Assembly (NCBI GenBank): GCA_030248195.1
Contig: JASAND010020616.1
Coordinates: 1-64,000 of the forward strand
DNA: 64,000 nucleotides
DNA from: Trissonchulus latispiculum
Taxonomy: Eukaryota; Nematoda; Enoplea; Enoplida; Ironidae
Direction: 5' to 3'
Both the position numbers and the translations under genes were made by a program. Below the pieces are notes generated by a model that saw nothing but the letters and a program-made list of their open reading frames with translations, was not told where the DNA came from and did not search any database. How positions within the stretch are numbered: the stretch's first letter is position 1; the number at the start of each line of letters is the position of its first letter. Below are positions 23,078 through 32,712 of the stretch, one piece after another.

Positions 23078-26000
23078 ATGGTTTGGTCCTGTTGTCGAAA
23101 ATCCTTCCAAAGTCAACGAGCTTTTCGTCGTCACACTATTACTGTACATAATGGAGAACAGCACATATGTCCTCAGTGCGGGAGAGTGTTATCAAGACAA
23201 GATGCTCTGAAAAGACACATGAAAATTCATGAAAGAGTGAAGCCTCAAAATGAGTTGCAACCGGAAAGCAAACGACAAGCTCTGGACACCAATGGTTCAA
23301 ATGATACAGAAGCCTTGCAGCCATCAAACAGTAATGAAGATAGTGGCTCACTGCAACCACCAGATTAGGATTTGACGGAGTCAGATATGGAGTTACTGGA
23401 AATGGAAATGCCAATGACTGAGTCTGACGAGGAGTTGCTGGAAATGGAAATGCCAGACTATGGTATTACACCGCTTCCTAAAGCGCTGAATGGATGGCTG
23501 CGTGGATATCAAAGAAAACCACAACATTTTGTGGGAGACCCACAGATTTTTTTCACAGAATGTCGCGGTATATTAATGGAGCGGTTGGGACAAGAATGTG
23601 CAGATCTGATGGGTGTGAAATTCTGGTTTTGCACGAGGATCCGCTTAAAACGTGCATCTGATGAAAGCGAAACAATTGAAACCCATTTCTGCTGTAAAGC
23701 AAAAGATGTCCAACAAGGTTCCGAACTTCGATATGCACTGACAATGGCAGAGCAAGAAGTTTTGAAGAACTTGGAGAAGTTTATTCAACTGGGCTCTGAC
23801 TGGGTCGTTGATCAGGTACTCCACTTGGACGTTCATGTAGCAGCCCATCAACCGTTACGTGGATCATCGTATAAGAAGCTGCCAAGCTCGATAGAAGCTA
23901 AGAAGGCCGTTGTCAATGTGAAGAACGACGATAATAAATGCTTCCAGTGGGCAGTGTTGTCAGCTCTGCATCCAGTGGAAAGAAAAAACAAGCCTAACAT
24001 AATTAACAAATTGGCTTATGAGAGTAAACTCAACATGCAAGGATTTGATTCTCCAATGAAGCTAAGATCCATTCCACGATTTGAAACGATGAATAGAATT
24101 TCTATTAATGTGTTTAACCTGGAGCAAAATGCGTTATATCCACTTTACATTTCTAAACATGACTTTGAAAAGCATATTGATTTGTTGTTATACGATGGTC
24201 ACTACTGCTGGAAAAATATCGATCGGCTGCTCTCTGATCAAAGACGAACGCATAAGAAAAATACTTTTGTCGGAGATGTCTGTACATTGTACAGTGAACA
24301 GAAGCTGCAGGAACACTTGGATCGGTGCTTACGGAATAGTCCAGCAAAAGTGGTGATGCCCAAGGATGACGAGTTGAAGTTCAAAAATCACCACAGAAGA
24401 TTAAGAGCACCTCTTGTGATTTATGCTGACTTTGAATGTATCACGGAGAAGATACAACATTGTGAGCCGGACATTTCAAAGTCGTCGTCAACCGCCTATC
24501 AACAACATAGTCCGTGTGGATTTGGTCTCATTGCAGTAGAGCAGTGCTGTGGAGAAAATACAAAGCAAGTTGGAACTCCTATAATCTATCGAGGGCAGGA
24601 TTGCGTGCAACAGCTGTTGGAGTCTATTATAAGGATTACTGAAAGCTATAGCAACCGTGTTGGTAATCCGTTACCTATGCAATTAACATCAGACCAGCAG
24701 ATCAGCTTTCAGAATGCAAAAGATTGTTACCTTTGTGGTAAGTAGCTTCTTGAAGACAGAGTTCGCGACCATTGTCACATCTGTGGCTCCTACAGAGGTG
24801 CTGCCCACAACAGGTGCAATCAACAATATCGCTTGGATAGAAACGTAAGCATACTGTTTCATAATCTTCGACGATACGACGGGCATCTCATCATGCAAGA
24901 GAACATGTAAACTCATGATGCAGTTTACATCATGTAAACTGTGTAAGGACAACCAGCTGCAGTTGGATGCTAGTGCTAAGGGTATGGAAGACTATATAAG
25001 CTTTTCTATCAAGCGAAAGAATAGTGCTGAAGAAGAAGAAGAAGATTTGGACAATCAGTCTGAGGAAGAGAAGTTAATTGGAGGATACGGTAGTGAACAT
25101 TGTCCTTGGCGAATTCGATTCATAGGTAGTTGTCAATCCCTGACAGCATCATTGGATAATCTGGTATCGAATCTAGATCAATCCCAACTAAAGATCCTAT
25201 CTACTCAGATCACTAATGATGACAAACGAGCGTTGCTTCTTCGAAAGGGCCTGCATCCCTACGACTACATGGACTCATGGGAACGATTTGAGGAAAGCTG
25301 TCTTCCACCTAAATCAGCTTTTCACAGTGCTTTAACTGGTAGTGGCATTTCTGATGGTGATTACGATCCAGCTACCACGGCGTGGAAAACTTTTGATATT
25401 AACAATATGGGTGACTATCATGACCTTTATTTGTTAGCCGATGTTTTATTGTTGGCTGATGTATTTGAGAACTTTAGAGCCTTTTGTCTTCAGCATTACG
25501 GCTTGGATCCTGTCCACTACGTTACTTTACCAAGTTTTGGATGGGATGCATGTCTTAAGCTGACAGACGTTAGGCTGGAGCTTCTCAAAGACAGCAACCA
25601 ATACATGTTTTTCGAACAGGGTATTCGTGGAGGTGTAGCGATGATCTCTCAACGCTATGCTAAAACGAATAATCCCTATCTGAATAATTTTGACTATAAC
25701 GTACCCACTTCTTATATTATGTACTTGGATGCTAATAACTTGTATAGATGGGCTATTAGTCAAAAGGTGCCATGTTCTAAATTTCATTGGCTTTCCCAAG
25801 CTGAAATTGATGAAATTGATTGGTCTGCAGTTGATGTAGACGGGGAGGAGGGATACGTTTTAGAAGTTGATTTGGGGTATCCAAAAGAATTGCATAATTT
25901 GCATAATAGTTATCCTTTGGCAGCTGAGAAACTGATAATTTCTGATGAAATGTTGTCACCGTATTGTAAACGTCTTCAATCGCAGCTTGGAGTTAAAACT

Positions 26001-26958
26001 GGTATGGTGCATAAGCTAGTGCCCAATTTCTCAAATAAACAGAAATACATTATCCATTTTCGTAACCTAAAACTTTATTTATCATTGGGTCTAAAATTAC
26101 AGCATGTGCATCGCGTCTTGGCATTTGAACAATCTGCCTGGATGCAAAGGTATATCGGTTTTAACACTGAGATGCGAAAAAATACCAAGTCTGATTTTGA
26201 GAAAAATTAATTTAAATTGTTAAATAATGCGGTATTTGGTAAAACTATGGAGAATGTAAGTAGACATATGACAGTTGAATTTGTTGAATGGGGGATTTGG
26301 TCGCGGTTTGTACGAGTAGAGTGCCAGTTGAGCTCAATAAGTCCATCTACGTGGGGTTTACTGTACTTGATTTGTCGAAACTGCTCATGTACAATTTTCA
26401 CTACAATTATATTGTACCTAAGTATGAATCTAAATGTAAATTGTTATTTACAGACACTGACAGTCTTTGTTATGTTATTGAATGTGATGATGTATATACG
26501 GATATGTTAACTGATGTTGATTTGTTTGATTTTAGTGACTATCCGAAGGACCATCCTTTGTTTTCCATAAAAAACTAAAAATGTCATAGGGAAAATGAAG
26601 GATGAGACTTCAGGTATTCCTATATCTGAATTTTGTGGCCTTCGTGCCAAAATGTACAGTTTTGTGTGTAACGAGAAGAAAAGGCTAAAGGCGTTAAGAA
26701 AAGTGTTGTGAAAACTTTATTATGTGATCATGATTTTGTTTATTGTTTACGTAATGAGATAGTCGTCGTGATGTAATGAATATGATCAGAAGCCAGAAAC
26801 ATCAACTTTTTTCAATAAAAACTAATAAAATTAGTTTGCCGTCTTTTGATGACAAGCGATACATCTTGGATGATGGACTGTCTTCTTATGCGTACTATAT
26901 TGTATTTGTAATAAATGAAATTTGTTATGTATTTGTTATGTATGAATATTCACAATAA
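23078..26958 (+). pseudogene. POLB: Zinc-finger plus protein-primed DNA polymerase B of the inner element, broken
   Basis: The first 95 codons carry one degenerate and one good C2H2 finger (CPQCGRVLSRQDALKRHMKIH), then TAG at 23366. The same frame goes on into a duplicated acidic MTESD-ELLEMEMP unit and the polymerase N-terminal domain. Exo I (YADFECI) is near 24422, and paired CxxC motifs are near 24730 and 24780 with an in-frame TAG between them. FHNLRRYD (Exo II) lies near 24860, before a frameshift. Then come YLLADVLLLADVFE (Exo III), DANNLY (motif A; the usual Gly after Tyr is Arg), TAA at 26208, KLLNNAVFGKTMEN (motif B), another shift and TDTDS (motif C). The C-terminal end (DDKRYILDDG) is read in fragments. 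The sequence type differs clearly from the outer polymerase. AATAAA follows the end. Confidence 0.9.
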
Positions 26959-27050
26959 ACTATGATATTGTTTTTATTGAGTAAGACTAGCATAGGTATT
27001 ACATAATTATACAAACTAGATACAATAAGTTTACTGCTTTAAATTTGTCT

Positions 27051-28211
27051 TCATGATGAGTGATCTGAGTTCCAAATGACGTATGCTTCCATAAGCGATC
27101 TAGCCATTGCTGTGCAATCACTTGGAGTAGATACTGAAGCATCAGCCAGAGGAAAAAGTTGAAAGTTCCAGGTTGCTGTACTGTTCAGGACTAACATACG
27201 AGGATCCTTCACAGGAATAGTAATATCATTCTTTCTGATCATTCTTGTGATAATCTGACGTTGTCGGTATCCTTCTGCCACAATTTCAGACGGGTTGAAT
27301 TCTCTAAGCTGTTGACATATGCTGTAATCACTTGGTCTAAAGCAGGAGTCCATAATTCCCTTATATTATAGATGAAGAAGAGTAAGCCACTAGAGGGCTT
27401 CTCTTCTTGGCATTGCGTAACGGTGCTCCGACCACAATAGGCGAGTGTTCCCCCGTTTGGGGGGGGGGTCGACCAAATCGACAGCGCAGACCCCCCTCCG
27501 TTTGGTTGGGGGGGGGGGGGTAGCCAAAAAGAGGTCCCCGTTTGGTGGGGGTAGCCAACAGACAATCAGATTGAGAAACTCCCCTCCGCTTGGTGGGGAG
27601 GTAGAGCAGAGGATTACGGTAGTTTTTGTTCTATTCGAAAATGTGTCCCCGTTTGGGGGGCCCACAAAAAGTGGTCCCCGTTTGAGGGGGGGGGGGGTCG
27701 CCAACAGCCAATCAGAATGCGCCAAACTTAGCCTGCTTGAGCGACCCCCCCCCAAACGGGGACCTCTTTCAGCGACCCCCCCCCCAAACGGGGACCACTT
27801 TCGGCTACCCCCCCCCCACCAAACGGAGGGGGTATGCTTGTCGACCCCCCCAAACGGGGGAACATTCGCGTATTGTGGTCGGAGCACCGTTACGCAATGC
27901 CAAGAAGAGGAGCCCTCTAATGGCTTACTCTTCTTCTACAATATAAGGGAAATTATTATGGACTCTTGGTCCAGACTTTTGGTATCTGCAGTTGTCTTCC
28001 ATCTCATCTTGGATGCTGCTTCGATAAAGCGGATAATTTCCATGTGTTCGTTTGCGAGTGTTGATATTTCTTGAGGCGCTCGCACGTCAGACTCATACTC
28101 AAGCATAAAACTTCTGTTCAAAATGATCATTGCCATCTTCATAATCACATCAAAATCGTGTTCCAACCGAACTAATCCAAGACTTATAAAGCAGACCCTC
28201 TGTTCTGACAT
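27051..28211 (-). pseudogene. Unknown minus-strand gene interrupted by a fold-back element
   Basis: A TATAAAAG box on the minus strand (28249-28256) lies 38 bases before an ATG at 28211. The frame (MSEQRVCFISLGLV..., FIEAASKMRWKTT) is open to about 27960, where a fold-back element is inserted, and resumes in the same phase at about 27350 (CFRPSDYSICQQL... to stop at 27051). Without the insert it would be about 181 residues. No domain recognised. A polyadenylation complement (TTTATT) lies near 26972, so it converges with the polymerase gene. It is divergent to dUTPase with only 68 bases between ATGs. Confidence 0.55.
27351..27960. mobile_element. Fold-back element with CCCCGTTTGGGG repeats
   Basis: Ends are long inverted repeats: CATAATTCCCTTATATTATAG on the left pairs with the right end, and the pairing continues through GCATTGCGTAACGGTGCTCC. 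The interior repeats a C-run/GTTTGG/G-run motif at least nine times in both orientations, leaving G-tracts of up to 13. It is flanked by GAGTC/GACTC, so the target duplication is unclear. It interrupts a minus-strand reading frame; reading frames inside it follow the repeats and are not genes. Confidence 0.75.
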
Positions 28212-28414
28212 GGTTAGAGCAAATGAATTGTAAATCAAAACTTTTCTCCTTTTATAGTCGATCGCTGCATTCCAAAGCCATGAGTCATCAACCTCAAGTC
28301 CAGTTGTTGTCAGAACATGGCAAGTTGCTAACACGTGCCTTATGCGTCTGTCAAATCCTAGTGAGAACACTTGGTGGCTCTACTGTCCGTGATTCGAGCC
28401 CCCGCGAGATTTAC

Positions 28415-28790
28415 TCGACACTTTTCCAGGACACTTTTCCACCACCGCACCTTGCCGAATCATGTCCGGAGAGAGTCGTGAAGTTTCCTGGACACTTTTC
28501 CACCACCGCACCTTGCCGACTCATGTCCTTAGAGAGTCGCGCAACGTCCTGGACACTTTTCCCCCACCGCAACTTTCCGACTCATGTCCGGCGAAAGTCA
28601 GAAGGTTTCCTGGACTCTTTTCCACCACCAAACCTTGCCGGCTCGTGTCCGACGAAAGTAAGAAAGTTTCCTGGACTCTTTTCCACCGCCGCACCTTGCC
28701 GGATCGTGTCCATTCTGTGCGACACAAGTCCGCAGTGAATGGCACACGTCCATAATGAGTAACTCACGTCCATGCTGCGCGGCACATGTC
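28415..28790. repeat. Left repeat arrays of the nested TIR element
   Basis: About five units of 61 bp, each beginning GGACACTTTTCCACCACCGC and continuing CCTTGCCG-CTCATGTCC, run from 28415 to 28710. Shorter units of about 20 bp (consensus GRCACANGTCCATRNTG) follow to 28790. Unit identity is high but not perfect. Confidence 0.75.
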
Positions 28791-29348
28791 CATGTTATAA
28801 GAGAAATACATTGCGAACGGATGAAGTCCGTGGAAGTACATGAGAGGAACTTCCATTCCGATTTCAGTATACCATTAAGAAATTACACCTAATGGGATTC
28901 GTTTTCCACCTCTCACTTTTCACTTCGTGTATGCACAGTTTTGGCAAATTTTTTTTCAGTTGGAGAAATAATTTCAGTTTCAGTTAGGCAAATTTTTCTC
29001 AGGTATACTATTTCATCGGGTGTTTATTGTTTCAGTAGACTAATCTTTGCTAACATGACATGCTTTTCATGACTAACCCAAAATTAAAGACCCAAAAGAC
29101 CCAAAACGACACAATAGAGTCTTTTCATGACAAAACCGGATAAGTCGCCAAAATAGGTCCAAACTTTTCCTTATCCTTATCTACGCACTACTGCACTTGA
29201 AACCCTAAAAACTTAGATGAACATACATAGAAACCTAAACATACATGCCACTTTATTCACATATCCACTATTTTAATAAACAAAAAGACATCAACATAGC
29301 GGCAACATATAAAGAAAGGTGGAGCCCATTTCAAACATAGACAGCATG
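28791..29348. other. Non-coding part of the nested TIR element
   Basis: AT-rich spacer between the left arrays and the spliced gene. AATAAA-type complement signals for the minus-strand gene lie near 29270. No other gene seen. Confidence 0.45.
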
Positions 29349-29801
29349 TCAGTGAGTCTGTGGACGATAGGCATACTGAGACTTGATTCGGTTTGAACAC
29401 TCATCTTTAAACTTCTTTAAAATCGCTGGATCGGTGAGGACTGCCAAAAATTTGTCAACAACAAAATTTACAAGCTAACATAAACAAATGAATTCCAATT
29501 GTAAGGAGACGATAAGAAGTAAAAATCAGTGAAGGACAGTGCTAACGCTATGTGGTAACTAAATGGACCAGTAGTTAGGACAACCCGCGATTACCTGCTT
29601 CTCGGCATATGGACATTCAGCGAACAATCGAAGACGCTAGGCGTACAGTTCTTTGTAGAACGCGCCAGAGCTTTCCCCAACGAGAGCAGTATACGCAGCC
29701 AAGAAAAGCTGATCATTGCCATTCAAATCACCACTACTAAATGGAGACGTAAAACCTACTGGCAAACGATTGACAAATTCTGCAGGAACATCAGTGTTCA
29801 T
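29349..29801 (-). CDS. Two-exon gene of unknown function inside the nested element
   Basis: Exon A (29801-29595) starts at an ATG (MNTDVPAEFVNRL, LGTE-free, QLFLAAYTALVGESS) and ends ...FAECPYAEKQ at a donor (CAG/GTAATC). Exon B (29474-29349) follows an acceptor (TTTGTTTATGTTAG) and reads VVDKFLAVLTDPAILKKF to a TGA. Both junctions are phase 0, and exon lengths are multiples of three. One in-frame TAG (29637-29639) lies in exon A, so the copy is disabled or that codon marks an unrecognised splice. An acceptor-like tract just before the ATG hints at an upstream exon. No family recognised. Confidence 0.5.
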
Positions 29802-30282
29802 GCTAAAAAGATGCTGACAGAGCAGTGCTAAGTAAAACACAGTGCAAACTAGAGACTGTACAAGTAGACAGACCCCTGCTGTAAAGTCTAGTAGAAATTG
29901 TATAGATTTTAGTAGTGTCTCATCCTTTGTTCGGTTATCGCCATCAAGCGCGAGTGGTTGCGATTCGTGAGTCCTGGAGAGTTTAGTGATCCGTAGTAGC
30001 AGTAGTTGAAAATGTCTGTATTTTAGTAGTTTCTCATCCTTTATTGGGTTATCGGCTTCAGATTAAGCTCGAGTGGTTGCGAATCGTGAGTCCTGGGTGC
30101 TTGTCTACTGTATACGCCTGCCGACTCGAATCCGCGTGGAAAGCGTAGAAGTGACTCAAATCCATATTTACTAGCTCAAGTCCAGCCGAACCAGCTCAAC
30201 TCCTCTCGTACTGGCTGAAATCCGCCATGACGGACTCATGTCCGTTGTAATCGGCTCATCTCCGCAGATAGTCTCGTCTTGT
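29802..30282. repeat. Spacer and short iterons of the nested element
   Basis: From 29890 to 30100 two near copies of a phrase containing TAGTGTCTCATCCTTTGTTC, then GGTTATCG and GAGTGGTTGCG, occur about 110 bp apart. From 30120 to 30270 a short motif of the type GCTCANNTCC recurs about every 20 bases (CGACTCGAATCCG, GACTCAAATCC, GCTCAAGTCC and so on). Confidence 0.55.
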
Positions 30283-30561
30283 CCAGGACACTTTTCCACC
30301 ACCGCAACTTGCCGGCTCATGCTCGCCGAAAGTTTCCTGGACTCTTTTCCACCACCGCAACTTGCCGGCTCATGTCCGCCGAAAGTCGAAAAGTGTCCAG
30401 GACACTTTTGCACCACTGCAACTTGCCGGCTCATGTCATTAGATAGTCGCGCAACGTCCTGGACACTTTTCCACCACCGCACCTTGCCGGCCCACGTCCT
30501 TAGAGAGTGGCGCAACGTCCTGGACACTTTTCCACCACCGATTTCGGTAACTATCATCACA
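30283..30561. repeat. Right 61-bp repeat array of the nested element
   Basis: Four to five units of GGACACTTTTCCACCACCGC plus ACTTGCCGGCTCATGTCC, in the same orientation as the left array. The arrays are therefore direct, not inverted, relative to each other. Confidence 0.75.
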
Positions 30562-31060
30562 GGACAGTAGAGCCACCAAGTGTTCTCACTAGGATTTGAC
30601 AGACGCATTATCTGGTAGCTTTGGTTATGACCTTTTCAGTGCCAGACACTGTGTGGTACCTGCTGGTTTGGGACGAATGCTAATTCAGACGGAAATTGCT
30701 ATTGCTTTGCCACCAAACTGTTACGGAAGAATTGCCCCTCGCTCCGGATTAGCGCTGAAAGCAGGGATTGATGTGATGGCAGGAGTGATCGATGGTGATT
30801 ACCGGGGGAACGTTGGAGTTGTGTTGGTTAACCTGAGTAGTCAGGATTTTACGGTGAACATTGGGGATCGTATTGCTCAACTTATATGTGAGCAAGTTAT
30901 GAATACCTATGTGGCGGAGATTCTGAATTTGGAAGTCACAGATTGGGGTGGAAATGGTTATGGGTCCACTGGACTACAACGTATGCCAGATCCAAACAAT
31001 GATGTGGAAATGAAGGAAGAAGCAACTCTTATGAAAGACATTATTATGAATAGCGTATAA

Positions 31061-31417
31061 AGTGTATATTCTGTATGCATATAAATATACTAAATAAATT
31101 TTTGTCAGATTTCGCTTTTGATTTATTGCTAGATAAATTAGATAAAATTTTCATCATGAGTATCAAAATTTATAGTTTTTAAGTTGTTTTCAATGATTAA
31201 TTTATGAATATGATATATTCTTCTTGGAAATCTATTATCTTATAGACTTATATTTCATCTTCAGACTTATATTTAGTAATTCCTTTTTTCATGAAGAAGA
31301 ATTCATGTAGTCCTTTGCTAATGTAATCCGAATTTCAATGTCTAGGTTAATAATCATAAGTGATTATGGAAGATTAGCTAGTAGGGGACCACGTTATGAT
31401 AAGCAGCTTGTAGAACT
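31061..31417. other. 3' subterminal region of inner element
   Basis: AT-rich non-coding sequence after dUTPase with polyadenylation-type ATAAATA/AATAAA at 31080-31100. No gene seen. Confidence 0.5.
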
Positions 31418-31590
31418 GGAACCACACTTAAGGAACCACACTTTAGGAATTACTGTGTATTTTGTAGTTGAAGTCTTTGAATGGGACCACACTTAGGGGA
31501 CCACACTTGACATACGAGGTTCAAGGGTTATGCATATCAAATTATTAGGGGACCACACTCGCCGGCAGAACGCCTAAAAACAATACTACT
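31418..31590. repeat. Right terminal inverted repeat of inner element
   Basis: Reverse complement of 16710-16900 with one AGTGTGGTCCCCTAA unit fewer. Ends ...CAATACTACT immediately before GAGATA. Confidence 0.85.
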
Positions 31591-31964
31591 GAGATATCCC
31601 TGGGGAAAAGCAACAGACTACGCAAGCACTTCGAGGTAGGCGATATTGTTCGAATAAGTAAGACTAAAGGAAGGTTTGAGAAAGGTTATCTTCCAAATTG
31701 GTCAGAAGAGCTTTTTAAGATTAGGTCGGTTCACCCAAGTGGAATGTACGAACTTGATGACCTCGCCGACGAACCAATACAGGGTCTGTTCTATAAGAGT
31801 TACAAAACGTAGATAAGCCAGACTCCTACTGGGTTGAATAGATAATAAAAACTAGGAAACGGGGTAGGAAGAAGGAATACTTTGTCAAGTGGCTAGGTTA
31901 TCCAGAGAAGTTCAATAGTTGGATATCTGAAGATGACGGATTTCTATATGTTCCTCCCGAGTAA
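31591..31964 (+). pseudogene. INT: Polinton integrase, 3' part (SH3-like and chromodomain)
   Basis: Continues the integrase after the inner element, in the same phase as the 5' part across GAGATA. It reads KHFEVGDIVRISK and EKGYLPNWSEELFKI (the SH3-like C-terminal domain of retroviral-type integrases). A stop/frameshift follows at about 31810. The chromodomain-like KKEYFVKWLGYPEKFNSW comes next, with one more TAG before it. The terminal TAA is at 31962, and the last 32 bases overlap the penton gene. Thus it was already decaying or has decayed since insertion. Confidence 0.85.
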
Positions 31965-32712
31965 TACGGGGGACTTCGAAACTAACTCTCTGAATGACTA
32001 CCGGGTTAAGCTCCCTCATAGAATTAAATTACAGGGTGAGTGGGAAGTTGCTCTGGTGGAAGTGATGTACCCGGTGACCTGGGGCAATCTTTCTGCAGCT
32101 AACTCGGCCGTCTCTTTTAAGTTTCCTGACGAGACCTCAATGGCTAAACTCCTACCTAAACGACACTACGAAACAGTGGACGATCTATGCGATGCAATTA
32201 ATTTCACTATACTGAATATGGAACACCCAGTTACAGGCGAGAGAGCACCTATTAAGTTTAGATTCGACGGATACAGGCACCGAGAAATGTTTTCAATTCC
32301 AAAGACCTTTCCCAATACCGTTAAGTTAAGCAAAAACCGCTGGATGATGTTAGGCTATTACCCCGATCCCATGCAAAGAGATGGTGATCCTGTAGAAGAC
32401 AAAATAGTTTTCATTGCAGACTCCGAACCTGATCTTCGACTAGGCTTCTACTCTCTCTCTCTCTTCGTCTACTGCGATCTGGTGGCTCCTCAAGTTATAG
32501 GAAACGCCCTGGTCCCTCTCCTTCGGGTTGTCGCGACAGAGGGAAGTCACGGAGCTGTGATAAATAAGGAGTATCACAATCCACATTACGTCCCCGTCCT
32601 CCTCAAAGAGTTTGGAACTGTCTTAATCAATATAAACGATGACACGGGAAGGCCTGTACAATTTGCATTCGGAAAAGTTTACGTCAAGCTTCACTTCAGA
32701 AGGCGACGATAA
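31933..32712 (+). CDS. Polinton penton/minor capsid protein
   Basis: An intact frame of 259 residues. It begins MTDFYMFLPSNTGDF and includes LQGEWEVALVEVMYP, the conserved N-terminal block of Polinton minor capsid (penton, single jelly-roll) proteins, and ends ...FGKVYVKLHFRRRR. In the virion this protein is expected to fill the fivefold vertices. It overlaps the integrase 3' end by 32 bases, and its TAA shares a base with the next ATG (TAATG). It is one of few unbroken frames in the outer element. Confidence 0.85.
   Translation: MTDFYMFLPSNTGDFETNSLNDYRVKLPHRIKLQGEWEVALVEVMYPVTWGNLSAANSAVSFKFPDETSMAKLLPKRHYETVDDLCDAINFTILNMEHPVTGERAPIKFRFDGYRHREMFSIPKTFPNTVKLSKNRWMMLGYYPDPMQRDGDPVEDKIVFIADSEPDLRLGFYSLSLFVYCDLVAPQVIGNALVPLLRVVATEGSHGAVINKEYHNPHYVPVLLKEFGTVLININDDTGRPVQFAFGKVYVKLHFRRRR

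Larger units (their letters stand above)
28343..30607. mobile_element. 2.3-kb TIR element inserted in dUTPase, TTA duplication
   Basis: Near-perfect 46-bp inverted termini (TGCGTCTGTCAAATCC at the left tip, its complement at the right) are flanked by TTA on both sides (28340-28342, 30608-30610). A 3-bp TTA/TAA duplication fits PIF/Harbinger-type transposition but is not proof. Inside are arrays of about 61-bp repeats near both ends, shorter 20-bp iterons, and a spliced minus-strand gene at 29349-29801. No DDE transposase motif was recognised. Confidence 0.75.
28280..31060 (+). pseudogene. dUTPase, split by a 2.3-kb insertion
   Basis: dUTPase removes dUTP so that it is not built into DNA. ATG 28280 opens 21 codons (MSHQPQVQLLSEHGKLL...) to TTA at 28340-28342. 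After the insertion, the frame resumes at the duplicate TTA (30608-30610) in phase. It shows motif I (GYDLFSA), II (APRSGLAL), III (GVIDGDYRGNVG), IV (GDRIAQLI) and V (GYGSTG, lacking the usual Arg before it). Coding total is 170 codons, normal for a trimeric dUTPase. An acidic/Met tail follows motif V, then ATAAATA and AATAAA motifs. Apart from the insertion and the motif V change it is intact. Confidence 0.88.
16710..31590. mobile_element. Inner 14.9-kb Polinton-like element nested in the integrase gene
   Basis: Flanked by the perfect 6-bp direct repeat GAGATA (16704-16709, 31591-31596), the duplication length of Polintons. Its termini are inverted repeats (left AAAAGTATAGTTTTTAGTCG, right-end complement AGTAGTATTGTTTTTAGGCG, then GTTCTGCCGGCGAGTGTGG in both) extending about 175-190 bp. 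Contents in order: a repeat/Cys-rich protein (+), a spliced small gene (+), a PC4-like protein (-), zinc-finger DNA polymerase B (+), an unknown gene (-) and dUTPase (+). No integrase, capsid, protease or ATPase motif was found. Without the two secondary insertions it would be about 12 kb. Confidence 0.85.

Noticed and set aside
18584..26210. Stop-codon reassignment in this genome
   Set aside because: All three stop types occur as interruptions, while the kinin and other host frames end normally at stops; ordinary decay explains it better.
27390..27900. Several overlapping long frames rich in PPP, GGG and RL on both strands
   Set aside because: They arise from the C-run/G-run repeats of the fold-back element and have mirror images on the other strand.
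28223..28755. Plus-strand frames through the 61-bp repeats
   Set aside because: They read the tandem repeat in three frames equally well; no motif, and they cross the insertion boundary.
28415..28790. Possible CRISPR-like array
   Set aside because: Units are contiguous 61-bp tandem repeats without unique spacers, in a eukaryotic transposon.
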